Shown: in pieces, positions 26,697-35,158 of the stretch
Layout: each line of letters starts with the position of its first letter
Position numbering within the stretch: the stretch's first letter is position 1
Assembly: GCF_021732705.1 (NCBI RefSeq)
Contig: NZ_JAKFUM010000008.1
Coordinates: forward strand, 1-64,000
Direction of reading: 5' to 3'
DNA length: 64,000 bases
Source of the DNA: Nevskia sp.
GTDB taxonomy: Bacteria; Pseudomonadota; Gammaproteobacteria; Nevskiales; Nevskiaceae
Position numbers and translations under genes: made by a program
The notes under the pieces: model-generated
What the model was told of the DNA's origin: nothing
The model's input: the letters and a program-made list of their open reading frames with translations, nothing else
Database searches by the model: none

Positions 26697-26716
26697 AAGC
26701 TTTTGTTCGACGAGGC

Positions 26717-27289
26717 TCAGAAGCCGACGCCAAGCAGCGCCGCAATGCCGAGTGCCGCGAACAGCGCTGCCGCGACATAGCGCACCAGGGTGAAGCTCAG
26801 GCGCTGCGTCAGGCGCTCGGCGAACAGCACGGCGGGCGCGTCGGCGATCATCATGCCGAGCGTGGTGCCGCCGACCACGGCCAGCAACGAATCGAAGCGC
26901 GCCGCCAGGGTCACGGTCGCCAGTTGGGTCTTGTCGCCGATCTCGGCGAGGAAGAACGTGATCACGGTGACCATGAACACGCCGTACTGACCGCGCGGCG
27001 CGGCTTCCTGCTCGTCCAGCGTGTCCGGCACCAGCGCCCAGGCACCGATCGCGAGGAAGGTGACGCCGACCATCCAGCGCAGCGTGTCCGGCGTGAACTG
27101 ATCGCGGATCCAGGCGCCGAAGAAGCCGGCGAGGCCGTGATTGGCAATGGTCGCCACCAGAATGCCGAGCAGGATCGGCAGGGCCTGCCGGCGGTAGCGC
27201 ACCGCCAGCAGCAGAGCGAGCAACTGGGTCTTGTCGCCGATCTCGCCAATCGCGACGACCAGCGTGGAAATGCCGAACGCTTCGAACAT
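26717..27289 (-). CDS. TMEM165/GDT1 family manganese exporter (MneA-like)
   Basis: A 190-residue, six-helix membrane protein with the family's two inverted EIGDKTQ motifs (at about 15-21 in VVAIGEIGDKTQLLALLL, and again in FLAEIGDKTQLATV). Bacterial members export Mn2+. Assignment is backed by the yybP-ykoY manganese riboswitch directly upstream. The ATG at 27289 starts MFEAFGISTL; the open frame further upstream runs through the riboswitch and is not coding. Confidence 0.93.
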   Translation of the reverse strand: MFEAFGISTLVVAIGEIGDKTQLLALLLAVRYRRQALPILLGILVATIANHGLAGFFGAWIRDQFTPDTLRWMVGVTFLAIGAWALVPDTLDEQEAAPRGQYGVFMVTVITFFLAEIGDKTQLATVTLAARFDSLLAVVGGTTLGMMIADAPAVLFAERLTQRLSFTLVRYVAAALFAALGIAALLGVGF

Positions 27290-27357
27290 GGGAACGGGTA
27301 CTCGGGGGTCAGGCGGATGGACGATGACACGCGGCCTCGCCCGACCCCGGGAAAGAC

Positions 27358-27510
27358 TGCGCGTCAAAGGTCTCGCCGAATGCGGGAAAGGGCTTCCCGA
27401 TCTGGATGCGCCACGGCCTCGCGACCGATTGTGTTGACGCATCCCCCGATCAACAGCTGCCGATGTTGCCGACGCTGCGCCGGGTGACTACTCCCCAATG
27501 AGCGTGCGCA
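27358..27510 (-). ncRNA. yybP-ykoY manganese-sensing riboswitch
   Basis: On the minus strand the leader of the exporter gene carries conserved aptamer blocks in order: TTGGGGAGTAG (27488-27498), GCGTCAACAC...CGTGGCGC in the middle arm, and CGGCGAGACCTTTG (27364-27377). The ends TGCGCACG and CGCGCA can pair as closing stem P1. Position (directly upstream of a GDT1/MneA gene) and the GGGGAGUAG element match the Mn2+ riboswitch that turns on Mn exporters. The expression platform lies between 27357 and the start at 27289; I could not tell whether it acts on transcription or translation. The aptamer begins 3 bases after the acyltransferase stop. Confidence 0.88.
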
Positions 27511-27512
27511 GT

Positions 27513-28427
27513 CTACCCGATCGTGCTGCGCTGACGGGCGATCAACTCGTCCTTGTCCGCCCACAGGCCGTTGACCCAGTCCTGGAAGCGCTCGCGGAAC
27601 GCCGCGTCGTCCTGATAATCGCCACCGAGCAGCTCGACCGGCAGCGGCTTCACGTCGACCTGCACGAAGGCCGCGTTCTGCTCGCCGCACAGCCAACTCC
27701 ACAGCTTGCTGCGGCCGTTGCCGGTCGGCTGGTAGACCAGCGTCACGTCAATGAGCCCGGCGAACTGCTCGCCCATCGCGTTCAAGGTGAAGCTGAAGCC
27801 GCCGGACTTCGGCCGCAGCAGGTGCCGGTACGGCGAGGCCTTGGCCTGCGCTTTCTCCGGCGTGTAGCGCGTGCCTTCGCGGAAGTTCACCACCGCGATC
27901 GGGCGACGCTTGAACTTCTCGCAGAAGCGCCGCGTGGTTTCGAGATCGGCATTGCGCAGGCCCGGGTTCTTCGCGATCGCTTGCGCCGAGTTGCGCTTCA
28001 TGAACGGCATGTCCAGTGCCCAGCAGACGAAGCCGACCAGCGGAATCCAGATCAGCTCGCGCTTCATGAAGAAGCGCGGGAACGGCGTGCGGCCGTACAT
28101 CACGTCGAACAGGATCAGGATGTCGGCCCAGCTCTGGTGGTTGGCGACGATCATCCAGCTGCGCGCCGGATCGAGCTGTCCGTTGATCGTGCAGTTCTCG
28201 CGCCGGCCGTGCAGCACCCGGAACACCTGCTGGTTCCAGCCGACCCAGCCGTGGTTCGCGCACCAGGCGATCCAGCGATCGAGCTGGCGGGTCAGCGGCG
28301 GAAACGGCAGCAGCAGTTTCACGATCCCGGCCGGCAGGATCAGCAGCCCGGCCCAGATCATCAGCACCACGAACATCGTCGCGAACGTCAGGCACCCGAT
28401 CACGGGTGCCGGCAGCCATCTTTTCAT
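27513..28427 (-). CDS. Lysophospholipid acyltransferase-family protein (PlsC/YihG-like)
   Basis: A 304-residue membrane acyltransferase with an N-terminal hydrophobic anchor (about 8-40), the acyl-transfer motif NHQSWADI (HX4D) and the downstream acceptor motif FREGTRYTPEK. It resembles E. coli YihG, which acylates lysophospholipids. The ATG at 28427 was chosen over a frame extending to 28457 because the anchor begins there. The manganese riboswitch begins right after its stop codon. Confidence 0.88.
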   Translation of the reverse strand: MKRWLPAPVIGCLTFATMFVVLMIWAGLLILPAGIVKLLLPFPPLTRQLDRWIAWCANHGWVGWNQQVFRVLHGRRENCTINGQLDPARSWMIVANHQSWADILILFDVMYGRTPFPRFFMKRELIWIPLVGFVCWALDMPFMKRNSAQAIAKNPGLRNADLETTRRFCEKFKRRPIAVVNFREGTRYTPEKAQAKASPYRHLLRPKSGGFSFTLNAMGEQFAGLIDVTLVYQPTGNGRSKLWSWLCGEQNAAFVQVDVKPLPVELLGGDYQDDAAFRERFQDWVNGLWADKDELIARQRSTIG

Positions 28428-28479
28428 GCTCACTTCATGTCCATCGACAGACCGCACGTAAATCTAATGTGACCGGCAA

Positions 28480-28824
28480 TCAATCGAACCATGCGGCGGT
28501 CTTGAGCCACTGGCAGAACTTCTGCCGTTCGCGCTTGGCCACCTCGGCATCCGACGCCATCGCGGATTTGCGCAAGAGGTAGCCGTGGATGCGTACTTCC
28601 GAGTTGTGTAGTCCGAACTTCAGCGTCTGATCGGTCGTTGCGTAATGCTTTTTGATGAACGCGAGCGCATCGACCGCTCCCTCGAAGGTCAGCTGGTCCT
28701 CGTGCACTTGGTGGTCCTCGGCAATGTTGCTTGCCAGCCCTGGGCACAGCGTCCCCGATGCGCCTGGCGCATCGAAGCTCGCGCCCAGCGTCAGGAGCAG
28801 CACTGTCGCGACCGGACGAATCAA
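28480..28824 (-). CDS. Small secreted protein of unknown function
   Basis: A 114-residue protein with a likely signal peptide ([19 protein letters not shown]), two cysteines in the mature part (LCPG near the start and KFCQWL near the end, possibly a disulfide), and a charged helical body. It starts at a TTG that overlaps the hemE stop codon (TTGA), implying translational coupling to the heme gene. I do not recognise the family; the layout recalls the Rap1a/Tai immunity-protein fold, but this is only a resemblance. Confidence 0.6.
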   Translation of the reverse strand: MIRPVATVLLLTLGASFDAPGASGTLCPGLASNIAEDHQVHEDQLTFEGAVDALAFIKKHYATTDQTLKFGLHNSEVRIHGYLLRKSAMASDAEVAKRERQKFCQWLKTAAWFD

Positions 28825-29915
28825 GGCGCTTCGGCTTCCGCCGTCTCGTGGTACTGCGGGCTCAGCTCGCGCACCGCTTCGACGAGTGCGGCGACATGCT
28901 CCGGCGGCGTCCCGGGGACGATGCCGTGGCCCAGATTGAAGATGTGGCCGTTGTGCGGACCGTAGTCATCCAGAATCTTGCCGACCAGCTCGCGGATCGC
29001 TTCCGGTGGGGCGAACAGCGCGGTCGGATCGAAATTGCCCTGCAGCGCGACACTGCCGCTGACCATGTGGCGGGCGTCGCCGATGTTGGTCGTCCAGTCG
29101 ACGCCGAGCCCGGCGCAGCCGGTCGCCGACATTTCGAGCAGGAACTGCCCGCAACCCTTGGAGAACAGGATCACCGGCACGCCCGGCGCCAGCACCTTGA
29201 GCCGGTCGACGATCTTCGCCATCGAGGCCAGCGAGAAGAACTTGTAGCCCTCGCGGTCGAGCGCGCCGCCCCAGGTGTCGAAGATCATCAGCGCATTGGC
29301 ACCGGCATCGGCCTGGGCGGCGAGATATAGCGCGACCGATTCGCTGAGCTTGTCGAGCAGCGCCTTCAGCAGGTGCGGCGCGCCGTAGCGCATCGCCTTG
29401 GCGTGGCGGAAGTCCTTCGAACCGCTGCCCTCGATCATGTAGGTGGCCAGCGTCCACGGGCTGCCCGCGAAGCCGATCAGCGGCACGCGGCCGGCGAGGC
29501 CCTTCTTGCACGCACGGACGCCGTCGATGACGTAGCGCAGCTCGGTTTCCGGATCCGGAATCGGCAGGGCGGCGATATCCGCGGCAGTACGCACGGTCTT
29601 CTCGAACGCCGGGCCCTCGCCTTCGGTGAAGTGCAGGCCGAGGCCCATTGCGTCCGGCACGGTGAGGATGTCGGAGAACAGGATCGCGGCATCGAAGCCG
29701 TAGCGGTCGATCGGCTGCAGCGTGACCTCGCAAGCCATGTCCGGCGACTTGCACAGGTTCATGAAGTTGCCGGCGCGGGCGCGGGTGGCGCGGTATTCGG
29801 CCAGATAACGGCCGGCCTGACGCATCAGCCAGACCGGCGTGCGGTCGACCGGCTGGCGCTTCAGCGCCCGGAGAAAGCGATCGTTCTGCAGCACTTCGGG
29901 TTTGATGGGAGTCAT
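28821..29915 (-). CDS. hemE: Uroporphyrinogen decarboxylase
   Basis: Converts uroporphyrinogen III to coproporphyrinogen III in heme synthesis. The 364-residue protein has the two PROSITE-type signatures [16 protein letters not shown] and [16 protein letters not shown], and the metal-free active-site Asp in [14 protein letters not shown]. The ATG at 29915 overlaps the pyrF stop (ATGA) and its own stop overlaps the next small gene, so pyrF-hemE-small protein form a tightly coupled operon. Confidence 0.97.
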   Translation of the reverse strand: MTPIKPEVLQNDRFLRALKRQPVDRTPVWLMRQAGRYLAEYRATRARAGNFMNLCKSPDMACEVTLQPIDRYGFDAAILFSDILTVPDAMGLGLHFTEGEGPAFEKTVRTAADIAALPIPDPETELRYVIDGVRACKKGLAGRVPLIGFAGSPWTLATYMIEGSGSKDFRHAKAMRYGAPHLLKALLDKLSESVALYLAAQADAGANALMIFDTWGGALDREGYKFFSLASMAKIVDRLKVLAPGVPVILFSKGCGQFLLEMSATGCAGLGVDWTTNIGDARHMVSGSVALQGNFDPTALFAPPEAIRELVGKILDDYGPHNGHIFNLGHGIVPGTPPEHVAALVEAVRELSPQYHETAEAEAP

Positions 29916-30643
29916 GGGGCGAGCGCGCCTGCGATTTCGGTTTGGATGGCCAGCGCCGCGGCGCGGGGGTCTTGTGCATCTCGGATCGGACGGCCGACGA
30001 CGAGGTAATCGGCACCGGCCTTGAGGGCCAGTGTCGGCGTCATCACCCGCTTCTGGTCGCCCATGCCGGCAGCGACATCGTTGTCCACCGGGCGAATGCC
30101 CGGCGTGACGCAAATCAGTTCCTGCGGCGCTTCCAGCCGCAGCTTGGCAACTTCGAGGCCGGACGACACCACGCCGTCGCAGCCCGCAGCCAGTGCCCGG
30201 CGGGCGCGCGACAGCACCAGCGCCTCGACATCGCAGGCAAAGCCCAGATCATCGAGATCGCCGCGGTCGAGGCTGGTCAGCGCCGTGACGGCCAGCACTT
30301 TCATGCCGTTGGACTTGGCCTTGGCCGCCGCCTGCATGATCGACTGATTGCCGTGGATGGTGCAGAACTGCGCGCCCTGTTCGCTCAGGCGCGACACGGC
30401 GCGAGCGACGGTTTCCGGAATGTCGAAGAACTTGAGATCGACGAACACCTTCTTGTCGGCGCGGCGCAGCCAGCCGAGCAGTTCGAAGAAGCCCGGCGCC
30501 ATGCACAGCTCCATGCCGATCTTGTAGAACGAAGCACCGTCGTCGATGCGCTCGACGAGCGCGCGGGCATCGTCGGCTTCGGGCACGTCGAGGGCGACGA
30601 TCAGTCGGTCGCGGGGGGCAATGCTGCTGCGGGCGGTACTCAA
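29912..30643 (-). CDS. pyrF: Orotidine 5'-phosphate decarboxylase
   Basis: Final step of UMP synthesis. The 243-residue TIM-barrel protein has the catalytic D-x-K-x-x-D tetrad region in [13 protein letters not shown] and the phosphate-binding end VTPGIRPV...VGRPIRDA. It overlaps hemE by four bases, and the ccdB stop lies 4 bases upstream. Confidence 0.96.
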   Translation of the reverse strand: MSTARSSIAPRDRLIVALDVPEADDARALVERIDDGASFYKIGMELCMAPGFFELLGWLRRADKKVFVDLKFFDIPETVARAVSRLSEQGAQFCTIHGNQSIMQAAAKAKSNGMKVLAVTALTSLDRGDLDDLGFACDVEALVLSRARRALAAGCDGVVSSGLEVAKLRLEAPQELICVTPGIRPVDNDVAAGMGDQKRVMTPTLALKAGADYLVVGRPIRDAQDPRAAALAIQTEIAGALAP

Positions 30644-30647
30644 GGAT

Positions 30648-30959
30648 TCAGATTCCGAAAAAGACGACGTCGATCGCCGCCATCAGCGCTTCACGATCGG
30701 ATTTCACCGAGCCGACTTTCCGGCCCAGCACGCTGCGGGGCAGCGACACCAGTTCACCGACGCGCATCACCAGTTCCTCGTCGCCGAAACGGATCACCGG
30801 GTTCAGGTGGTGCAGGATCGGGCCCGCATCGGCACGGCGCACCAGTGGCGCGACGATCGTGCTGTCGAGCCCCGCCACCAGATCGGACTGAAGCTCGACC
30901 AGATACGGCGCGTAGTCGGCGTCGGCGGATGGCACCGCGTGGATGTCGAACTGCGCCAT
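30648..30959 (-). CDS. ccdB: CcdB-type toxin (DNA gyrase inhibitor family)
   Basis: A 103-residue member of the CcdB family: AQFDIHAVPS at the N-terminus, YAPYLVELQSDL, LNPVIRFGDEELVMRVGELVSLP, and the terminal FGI. F-plasmid CcdB poisons GyrA using the C-terminal Trp-Gly-Ile; here the last residues are VVFFGI, so Phe replaces that Trp. The ATG at 30959 gives the family's usual length. It follows ccdA by 7 bases and is chromosomal, between pyrF and a response-regulator gene. Confidence 0.88.
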   Translation of the reverse strand: MAQFDIHAVPSADADYAPYLVELQSDLVAGLDSTIVAPLVRRADAGPILHHLNPVIRFGDEELVMRVGELVSLPRSVLGRKVGSVKSDREALMAAIDVVFFGI

Positions 30960-30966
30960 CGGAGCG

Positions 30967-31218
30967 TCAGTACCAGCGGGTCCGGCCACGGTGCCAGAGG
31001 CCATCACGGGCGATCCGCTCGTTGTGGAAGGCGATTGCCTCGCGGTTCTCCTCCTGCCACTGCAACGCCCGCTGCTCGCGCAGCTTGGCTTCCAGCGCTT
31101 CCTCCAGCACCCGCGACAGGTTCAGCTTCTGCGCGCGCGCTTCGTCGATCAGCTTGCCGCTGATCGACAGGTTCACGGCACGGCGTTCCGGCTTCGGTGC
31201 TGGTGTCTTGGCGAACAT
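30967..31218 (-). CDS. ccdA: CcdA-type antitoxin
   Basis: An 83-residue antitoxin with an N-terminal ribbon-helix-helix DNA-binding segment (RRAVNLSISGKLIDEARAQK, LSRVLEEAL) and a C-terminal toxin-wrapping tail (ENREAIAFHNERIARDGLW), the CcdA pattern. It probably represses its own operon with CcdB. The ATG at 31218 directly follows an in-frame GTG; either may be used. Confidence 0.9.
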   Translation of the reverse strand: MFAKTPAPKPERRAVNLSISGKLIDEARAQKLNLSRVLEEALEAKLREQRALQWQEENREAIAFHNERIARDGLWHRGRTRWY

Positions 31219-31277
31219 CACGGAGTGTCCAGTTAAGCTGACATGCGCATTCTATCTGCGCATTTCGCGGATGTCCC

Positions 31278-31913
31278 CTACAGCAGCCGCGCGGCGATCG
31301 CCTTGAGCACGGCGTGGGTGCGATCGCGGGCATCGAGCCGCGCGAGGATCTCGGTCAGATGGTTCTTCACCGTGCCGTCGGAAATGGTCAGCGCGCGGCC
31401 GATTTCCTTGTTCGAGTAACCGCCGGCGACCAGCCGCAGCACGGCCAGTTCCCGCTCGGTGAGCCGCACCGCGCCGGCCGCGTCATTCGGCAAGCGCGCC
31501 CGCGCCAGATCGAGGCTCTGCGGCGAGACCAGCCGGCCGCCGGCGGCGACGGTGCGGATCGCGGCTTCCAGCGCTTCCGGCTCGGCATCCTTCAGCAGAT
31601 AGCCCTGGGCGCCGGCATCGACCGCGCCCTGCATCAGCCCCGGCTCGTCGAACGTGGTCAGCAGCACCACCGGCGTGTAGTCGCCACGGGCGCGCAGCAG
31701 CCGCGTCGCCTCGATGCCGGAATGCACCGGCATGCGGATGTCGCTGAGGATGACGTCGACCTTCGCGGTCTGCAGCGCCGCAAGCAGGGCGGCGCCGTCG
31801 GCGGCTTCGATCACCACGTCCAGCCCGGTCGCGCGTTCGAGCAGCGCCCGCAGGCCGCGTCGCACCAGTGCCTGATCATCGGCCAGCGCCAGCCGCAGCG
31901 GTGCCGCGCTCAC
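31278..31913 (-). CDS. NarL/LuxR-type response regulator
   Basis: A 211-residue regulator: receiver domain with acidic pair D12-D13, phospho-acceptor D58 (LSDIRMP) and Lys in LLKDAEPEAL, then a LuxR-type helix-turn-helix (LTERELAVLRLVAGGYSNKEIG...GTVKNHLTEIL). The GTG start overlaps the stop of the histidine kinase gene (GTGA), so this is its partner. Targets are unknown; the divergently placed DUF2306-like membrane protein gene is a candidate. Confidence 0.93.
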   Translation of the reverse strand: MSAAPLRLALADDQALVRRGLRALLERATGLDVVIEAADGAALLAALQTAKVDVILSDIRMPVHSGIEATRLLRARGDYTPVVLLTTFDEPGLMQGAVDAGAQGYLLKDAEPEALEAAIRTVAAGGRLVSPQSLDLARARLPNDAAGAVRLTERELAVLRLVAGGYSNKEIGRALTISDGTVKNHLTEILARLDARDRTHAVLKAIAARLL

Positions 31914-33127
31914 GACACCGCGCCGCGAGCGGGGAAGTGGACCGGGAGCGGCGACGGCAGCAGCGCCGTCAGCCGCAGGCCGCCGCCCGGGTTCAGCGCC
32001 AGCGCCAGCCGGCCGCCGACCGCGTCCAGCCGTTCGCGCATGCCCCTGAGGCCGTTGCCGTCGACCGGCAGCGCGGTCGCCCGGCCGTCGTCCTCGACCT
32101 GCAGCTCGATGCCGTCGGCCACCGCGTGCAGCCGGATCACAATCTGCGTGCAGGCCGCGTGGCGCAGCGCGTTGGTCAGCGCTTCCTGCGCCACGCGCAG
32201 CAGCGCCTGCGCCTGATCCAGCCGCGACACGCGGGCGTCGTCGGCCAGCGCGAATGCAACGATTGGCCGCGGCAGGTTCGGCGCCAGCGCCCGCAGCGCG
32301 GCATGCAGGTCGATGCCGTCATGCGCGCGCAGCGCGTCGACCACGCCGCGAACATCGGCCAGCAGCTCGTCCGACAGCCGCACGCAGTCACCGATCGCAG
32401 CGCGCGGCGCGCCGTCGTCGATCTCGCGCTCGATCAGCCGCAGGTGCAGCTTCAGTGCCGTGAGCTTGTGGCCCGCCACGTCGTGCAACTCGCGCGACAG
32501 CCGCAGGCGCTCCTCGCCACGCGCGGATTCCAGCAGCAGCTGCCGAGTCGCGAGCAGCTCCGCGTTGATCGTCCGCAACTGGTCGCGGGCATGCTCGGCG
32601 CGGCGCGCGTAGCTGGTGGTCAGCGCCGCGAACGCCTGGAAGCCGCCGTAGGCCAGCAGCGCGCTCACGGCCCGACGCGGTCCGAACTGGCTGATCAGCA
32701 GCGCCGCGAGCCCGGCGTTCATCGCCAAGGTCAGCAGCAGCGCGCGGCGCACCGGAAACACCGCGAACAGCTGGGCGACGACGAGAATCATCAGGATCGC
32801 GGTCGAGCCGGTGCGCGGCAGGCCCCAGACCGCGAGCAGCGCCAGCGGCAGCTGCCAAAGCACCCAGCGCTCGGCATGCGCGCCCTGGTCGTGCAGATCG
32901 GCCCGCGCGCGGCCGATGAACAGCAGCGGCTGCGCCACCAGCGCCAGCGCACCGATCACGGTGCGGGCATCGAGCGTCATGCGACCGTCGATGGCGTCGA
33001 TCACCGGGCCGGACGCGATCGCCAGCCAGGTGACGTAGGCCGCAAGGCTCAGCGGCGCCATCGGCGAATTCCACGACGACGATGGCAACGCTGCGGACGC
33101 CTCGGCCGGGCGATCAGGATCGGTCAT
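31910..33127 (-). CDS. Sensor histidine kinase (HisKA_3, DesK-like)
   Basis: A 405-residue membrane kinase: about five or six N-terminal helices (roughly 25-172) with no large extracytoplasmic loop, a short coiled linker, the HisKA_3 motif RLSRELHDVAGHKLTALKL with phospho-His H215, and a HATPase domain (QEALTNALRHA, VEDDGRA, GNGLRGMRERL). The membrane-embedded sensor resembles DesK, which monitors bilayer state; the signal here is unknown. It is coupled to the response regulator gene. Confidence 0.9.
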   Translation of the reverse strand: MTDPDRPAEASAALPSSSWNSPMAPLSLAAYVTWLAIASGPVIDAIDGRMTLDARTVIGALALVAQPLLFIGRARADLHDQGAHAERWVLWQLPLALLAVWGLPRTGSTAILMILVVAQLFAVFPVRRALLLTLAMNAGLAALLISQFGPRRAVSALLAYGGFQAFAALTTSYARRAEHARDQLRTINAELLATRQLLLESARGEERLRLSRELHDVAGHKLTALKLHLRLIEREIDDGAPRAAIGDCVRLSDELLADVRGVVDALRAHDGIDLHAALRALAPNLPRPIVAFALADDARVSRLDQAQALLRVAQEALTNALRHAACTQIVIRLHAVADGIELQVEDDGRATALPVDGNGLRGMRERLDAVGGRLALALNPGGGLRLTALLPSPLPVHFPARGAVS

Positions 33128-33272
33128 CGGTCGAGCATCGCAGCCAGTGGCAGCGCTGCCAAGGTGAGTTTTCTCACCCCCGGTCCCTGCCTTTTCTCAC
33201 CTGCCGCCGTGGGCAGGGGGTTCCGACAATGGCGGCACGTCGTCCCACCTCGCCCAATCCGGAACCGCCGCC

Positions 33273-34019
33273 ATGACCGACCTCGCCACCCTGCTCCACG
33301 GCCCGTTGTACGGCCCGCTCTACGCGCTGATCGTCAAGCTGCACATCGCAGCCGGCGTGCTGGCGCTGATCACGTTCTGGATCGCCGGGCTGGCGCGCAA
33401 GGCCCGCCACGGCCTGCATGTGAAGGCCGGCCGCGTCTATCTGATCGCGATGCGCGGCATCCTGGTCACCGCCGCGCCGATGGCGCTGGCCGCGTTCATC
33501 GACGGCAAGACCGCGAAAGGCGTGTTCCTGAGCTACCTCGTGGTGCTGGTCGCCACCACCGTCTACACCGCGCCGCGGGCCGTGCGCCTCAAGCAGGATT
33601 TCGACGCCTATCGCCGCGGCGGCTACCGCCTGTTCGCGGTGCTGCTGCCGGTCACCGCCGGGCTGTCGATGACCTACGGCATCGTGCAGTCGAACCTGCT
33701 GCTCGCCGGCTTCGCGGTGGTCGGCCTCGTGCTCGGGCGCGGCATGTGGCGGCAGATGCGCACGACGACGCCGGATGCCGGCTGGTGGCTCAAGGAACAT
33801 TACGGCGCGATGATCGGCAACGGCGTCGGCACCCACATCGCCTTCCTCGCGATCGGCCTGTCCCGCGTGCTGCCGAAGGATCTCGCGAATGCCGCGCAGA
33901 TGCTGGCCTGGTTCGGCCCGCTGGCGGTCGCCGTCGTCGTCAACGTGGTGCTGAACCGCCGGCATCGGCAGCGCTTCGGCCAGCGCCGGGGCGCGATGCC
34001 GGCCCCGGTCACGGCCTGA
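33273..34019 (+). CDS. DUF2306-like integral membrane protein
   Basis: A 248-residue protein with about six or seven membrane helices. The N-terminal region KLHIAAGVLALITFW...HVKAGRVYLIAM matches the DUF2306 pattern (an intramembrane His followed by a H/G-x-GRVYxxxM loop). Its function is unknown. It is divergent from the sensor kinase gene with a 145-base gap that should hold both promoters, which makes it the prime candidate target of that two-component system. Confidence 0.75.
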   Translation: MTDLATLLHGPLYGPLYALIVKLHIAAGVLALITFWIAGLARKARHGLHVKAGRVYLIAMRGILVTAAPMALAAFIDGKTAKGVFLSYLVVLVATTVYTAPRAVRLKQDFDAYRRGGYRLFAVLLPVTAGLSMTYGIVQSNLLLAGFAVVGLVLGRGMWRQMRTTTPDAGWWLKEHYGAMIGNGVGTHIAFLAIGLSRVLPKDLANAAQMLAWFGPLAVAVVVNVVLNRRHRQRFGQRRGAMPAPVTA

Positions 34020-34150
34020 GCCGGCGCGAATCCTCGGCGACGCGGCGCGATTGCCGGCGTCGTCGGGGGCACTCCTTTGGTGGGATTGCGGCGCGACGAC
34101 GGCTCCGGTCATGCTCAGGCTCCCCTTCAAGGACGACCATCGGAGCCCCC

Positions 34151-35158
34151 ATGATTCGCCGCCATTTGCCGTTCACCCAGTCGGTGATTTCCGCGCTGTT
34201 CCTGCTGACCGCCACCGCCGGCCTTGCCGCCGACCGGGTCAAGAGCGTGCCGGAACAGACTGTCGACACCCTCGAAAAGCTGTCCGGCGGTCCGCACGCC
34301 GGCTTCCGCGCCAACCACGCCAAGGGCATCGTCGTCACCGGCAGCTTCACCGCCGACGCGGCCGCCAAGACCTTGACCAAGGCCGAGCACCTGCAGGGTG
34401 CGAAGGTGCCGGTGACGGTCCGCTTCTCGAACGCCACCGGCGTGCCGACCCTGCCGGATGCCGATCCGAACGCCAGCCCGCATGGCATCGCGATCCGCTT
34501 CACTGCGCCGAGCGGTCAGGCGACCGACATCGTCAGCATCTCGTACGACGGCTTCCCGGTGTCGACGCCGGACGACTTTCTCGCGTTGCTGAACGCGGTC
34601 GCCGCCAGCGGCCCGGACGTGCCGTCGCCGAAGCCGATCGAAACCTTCCTCGGCAGCCACCCGGCGGCGAAGGCCTTCGTCACCGCGCCGAAGCCGGCCC
34701 CGGTCAGCTACGCCACCCTGCCGTTCTACGGCGTCAACGCCTTCAACTTCACCAATGCCGCCGGCAAGAGCCAGTACGCGCGCTACCGGATCATCCCGGT
34801 CGCCGGCGACAAGCGCCTGACCGACGACGAAGCGAAGAAGGCCGCGCCGGATTACCTGATCGACGAACTGAAGGCGCGGCTGGCCAAGGCACCGGTCAAG
34901 TTCAAGCTGATCGCGCAGCTGGCGAAGGACGGCGATGCCGTCAACGATGGCAGCATCGCCTGGGGCAAGGATCACAAGGAAGTGCTGCTCGGCACGCTGA
35001 CGCTCGATACCGCGCTGGCCGACAGTGCCGCGGTCGAGAAGAAGCTCGCGTTCAGCCCGCTGCATCTGGTCGACGGCATCGCGCCATCGGCCGATCCGGT
35101 GCTGCTGGCGCGGCCGGCGGCCTACGCGTTCAGCGTCGGCCGGCGTGCCGGCAAGTAG
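34151..35158 (+). CDS. Periplasmic catalase-family peroxidase (SrpA-like)
   Basis: A 335-residue heme protein with a signal peptide (VISALFLLTATAGLAADR) and a minimal catalase core: GFRANHAKGIVVTGSF with the distal His, VRFSNATG, SPHGIAIRF, and the proximal heme Tyr in ARPAAYAFSVGRR near the C-terminus. Such small catalase-like proteins act as organic peroxidases or catalases in the periplasm. The ATG at 34151 directly precedes the signal peptide. It is followed by an overlapping GFA-family gene. Confidence 0.9.
   Translation: MIRRHLPFTQSVISALFLLTATAGLAADRVKSVPEQTVDTLEKLSGGPHAGFRANHAKGIVVTGSFTADAAAKTLTKAEHLQGAKVPVTVRFSNATGVPTLPDADPNASPHGIAIRFTAPSGQATDIVSISYDGFPVSTPDDFLALLNAVAASGPDVPSPKPIETFLGSHPAAKAFVTAPKPAPVSYATLPFYGVNAFNFTNAAGKSQYARYRIIPVAGDKRLTDDEAKKAAPDYLIDELKARLAKAPVKFKLIAQLAKDGDAVNDGSIAWGKDHKEVLLGTLTLDTALADSAAVEKKLAFSPLHLVDGIAPSADPVLLARPAAYAFSVGRRAGK

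Noticed and set aside
24465-26793. Long plus-strand frames opposite the second TonB receptor
   Set aside because: Shadow frames; the receptor's plug and barrel motifs are on the minus strand.
31868-34150. Very long plus-strand open frame running through the two-component genes into the catalase gene
   Set aside because: It is antisense to the histidine kinase and response regulator, Arg/Gln-rich as expected from reverse frames of GC-rich genes, and only its end (from 34151) shows a real protein family.
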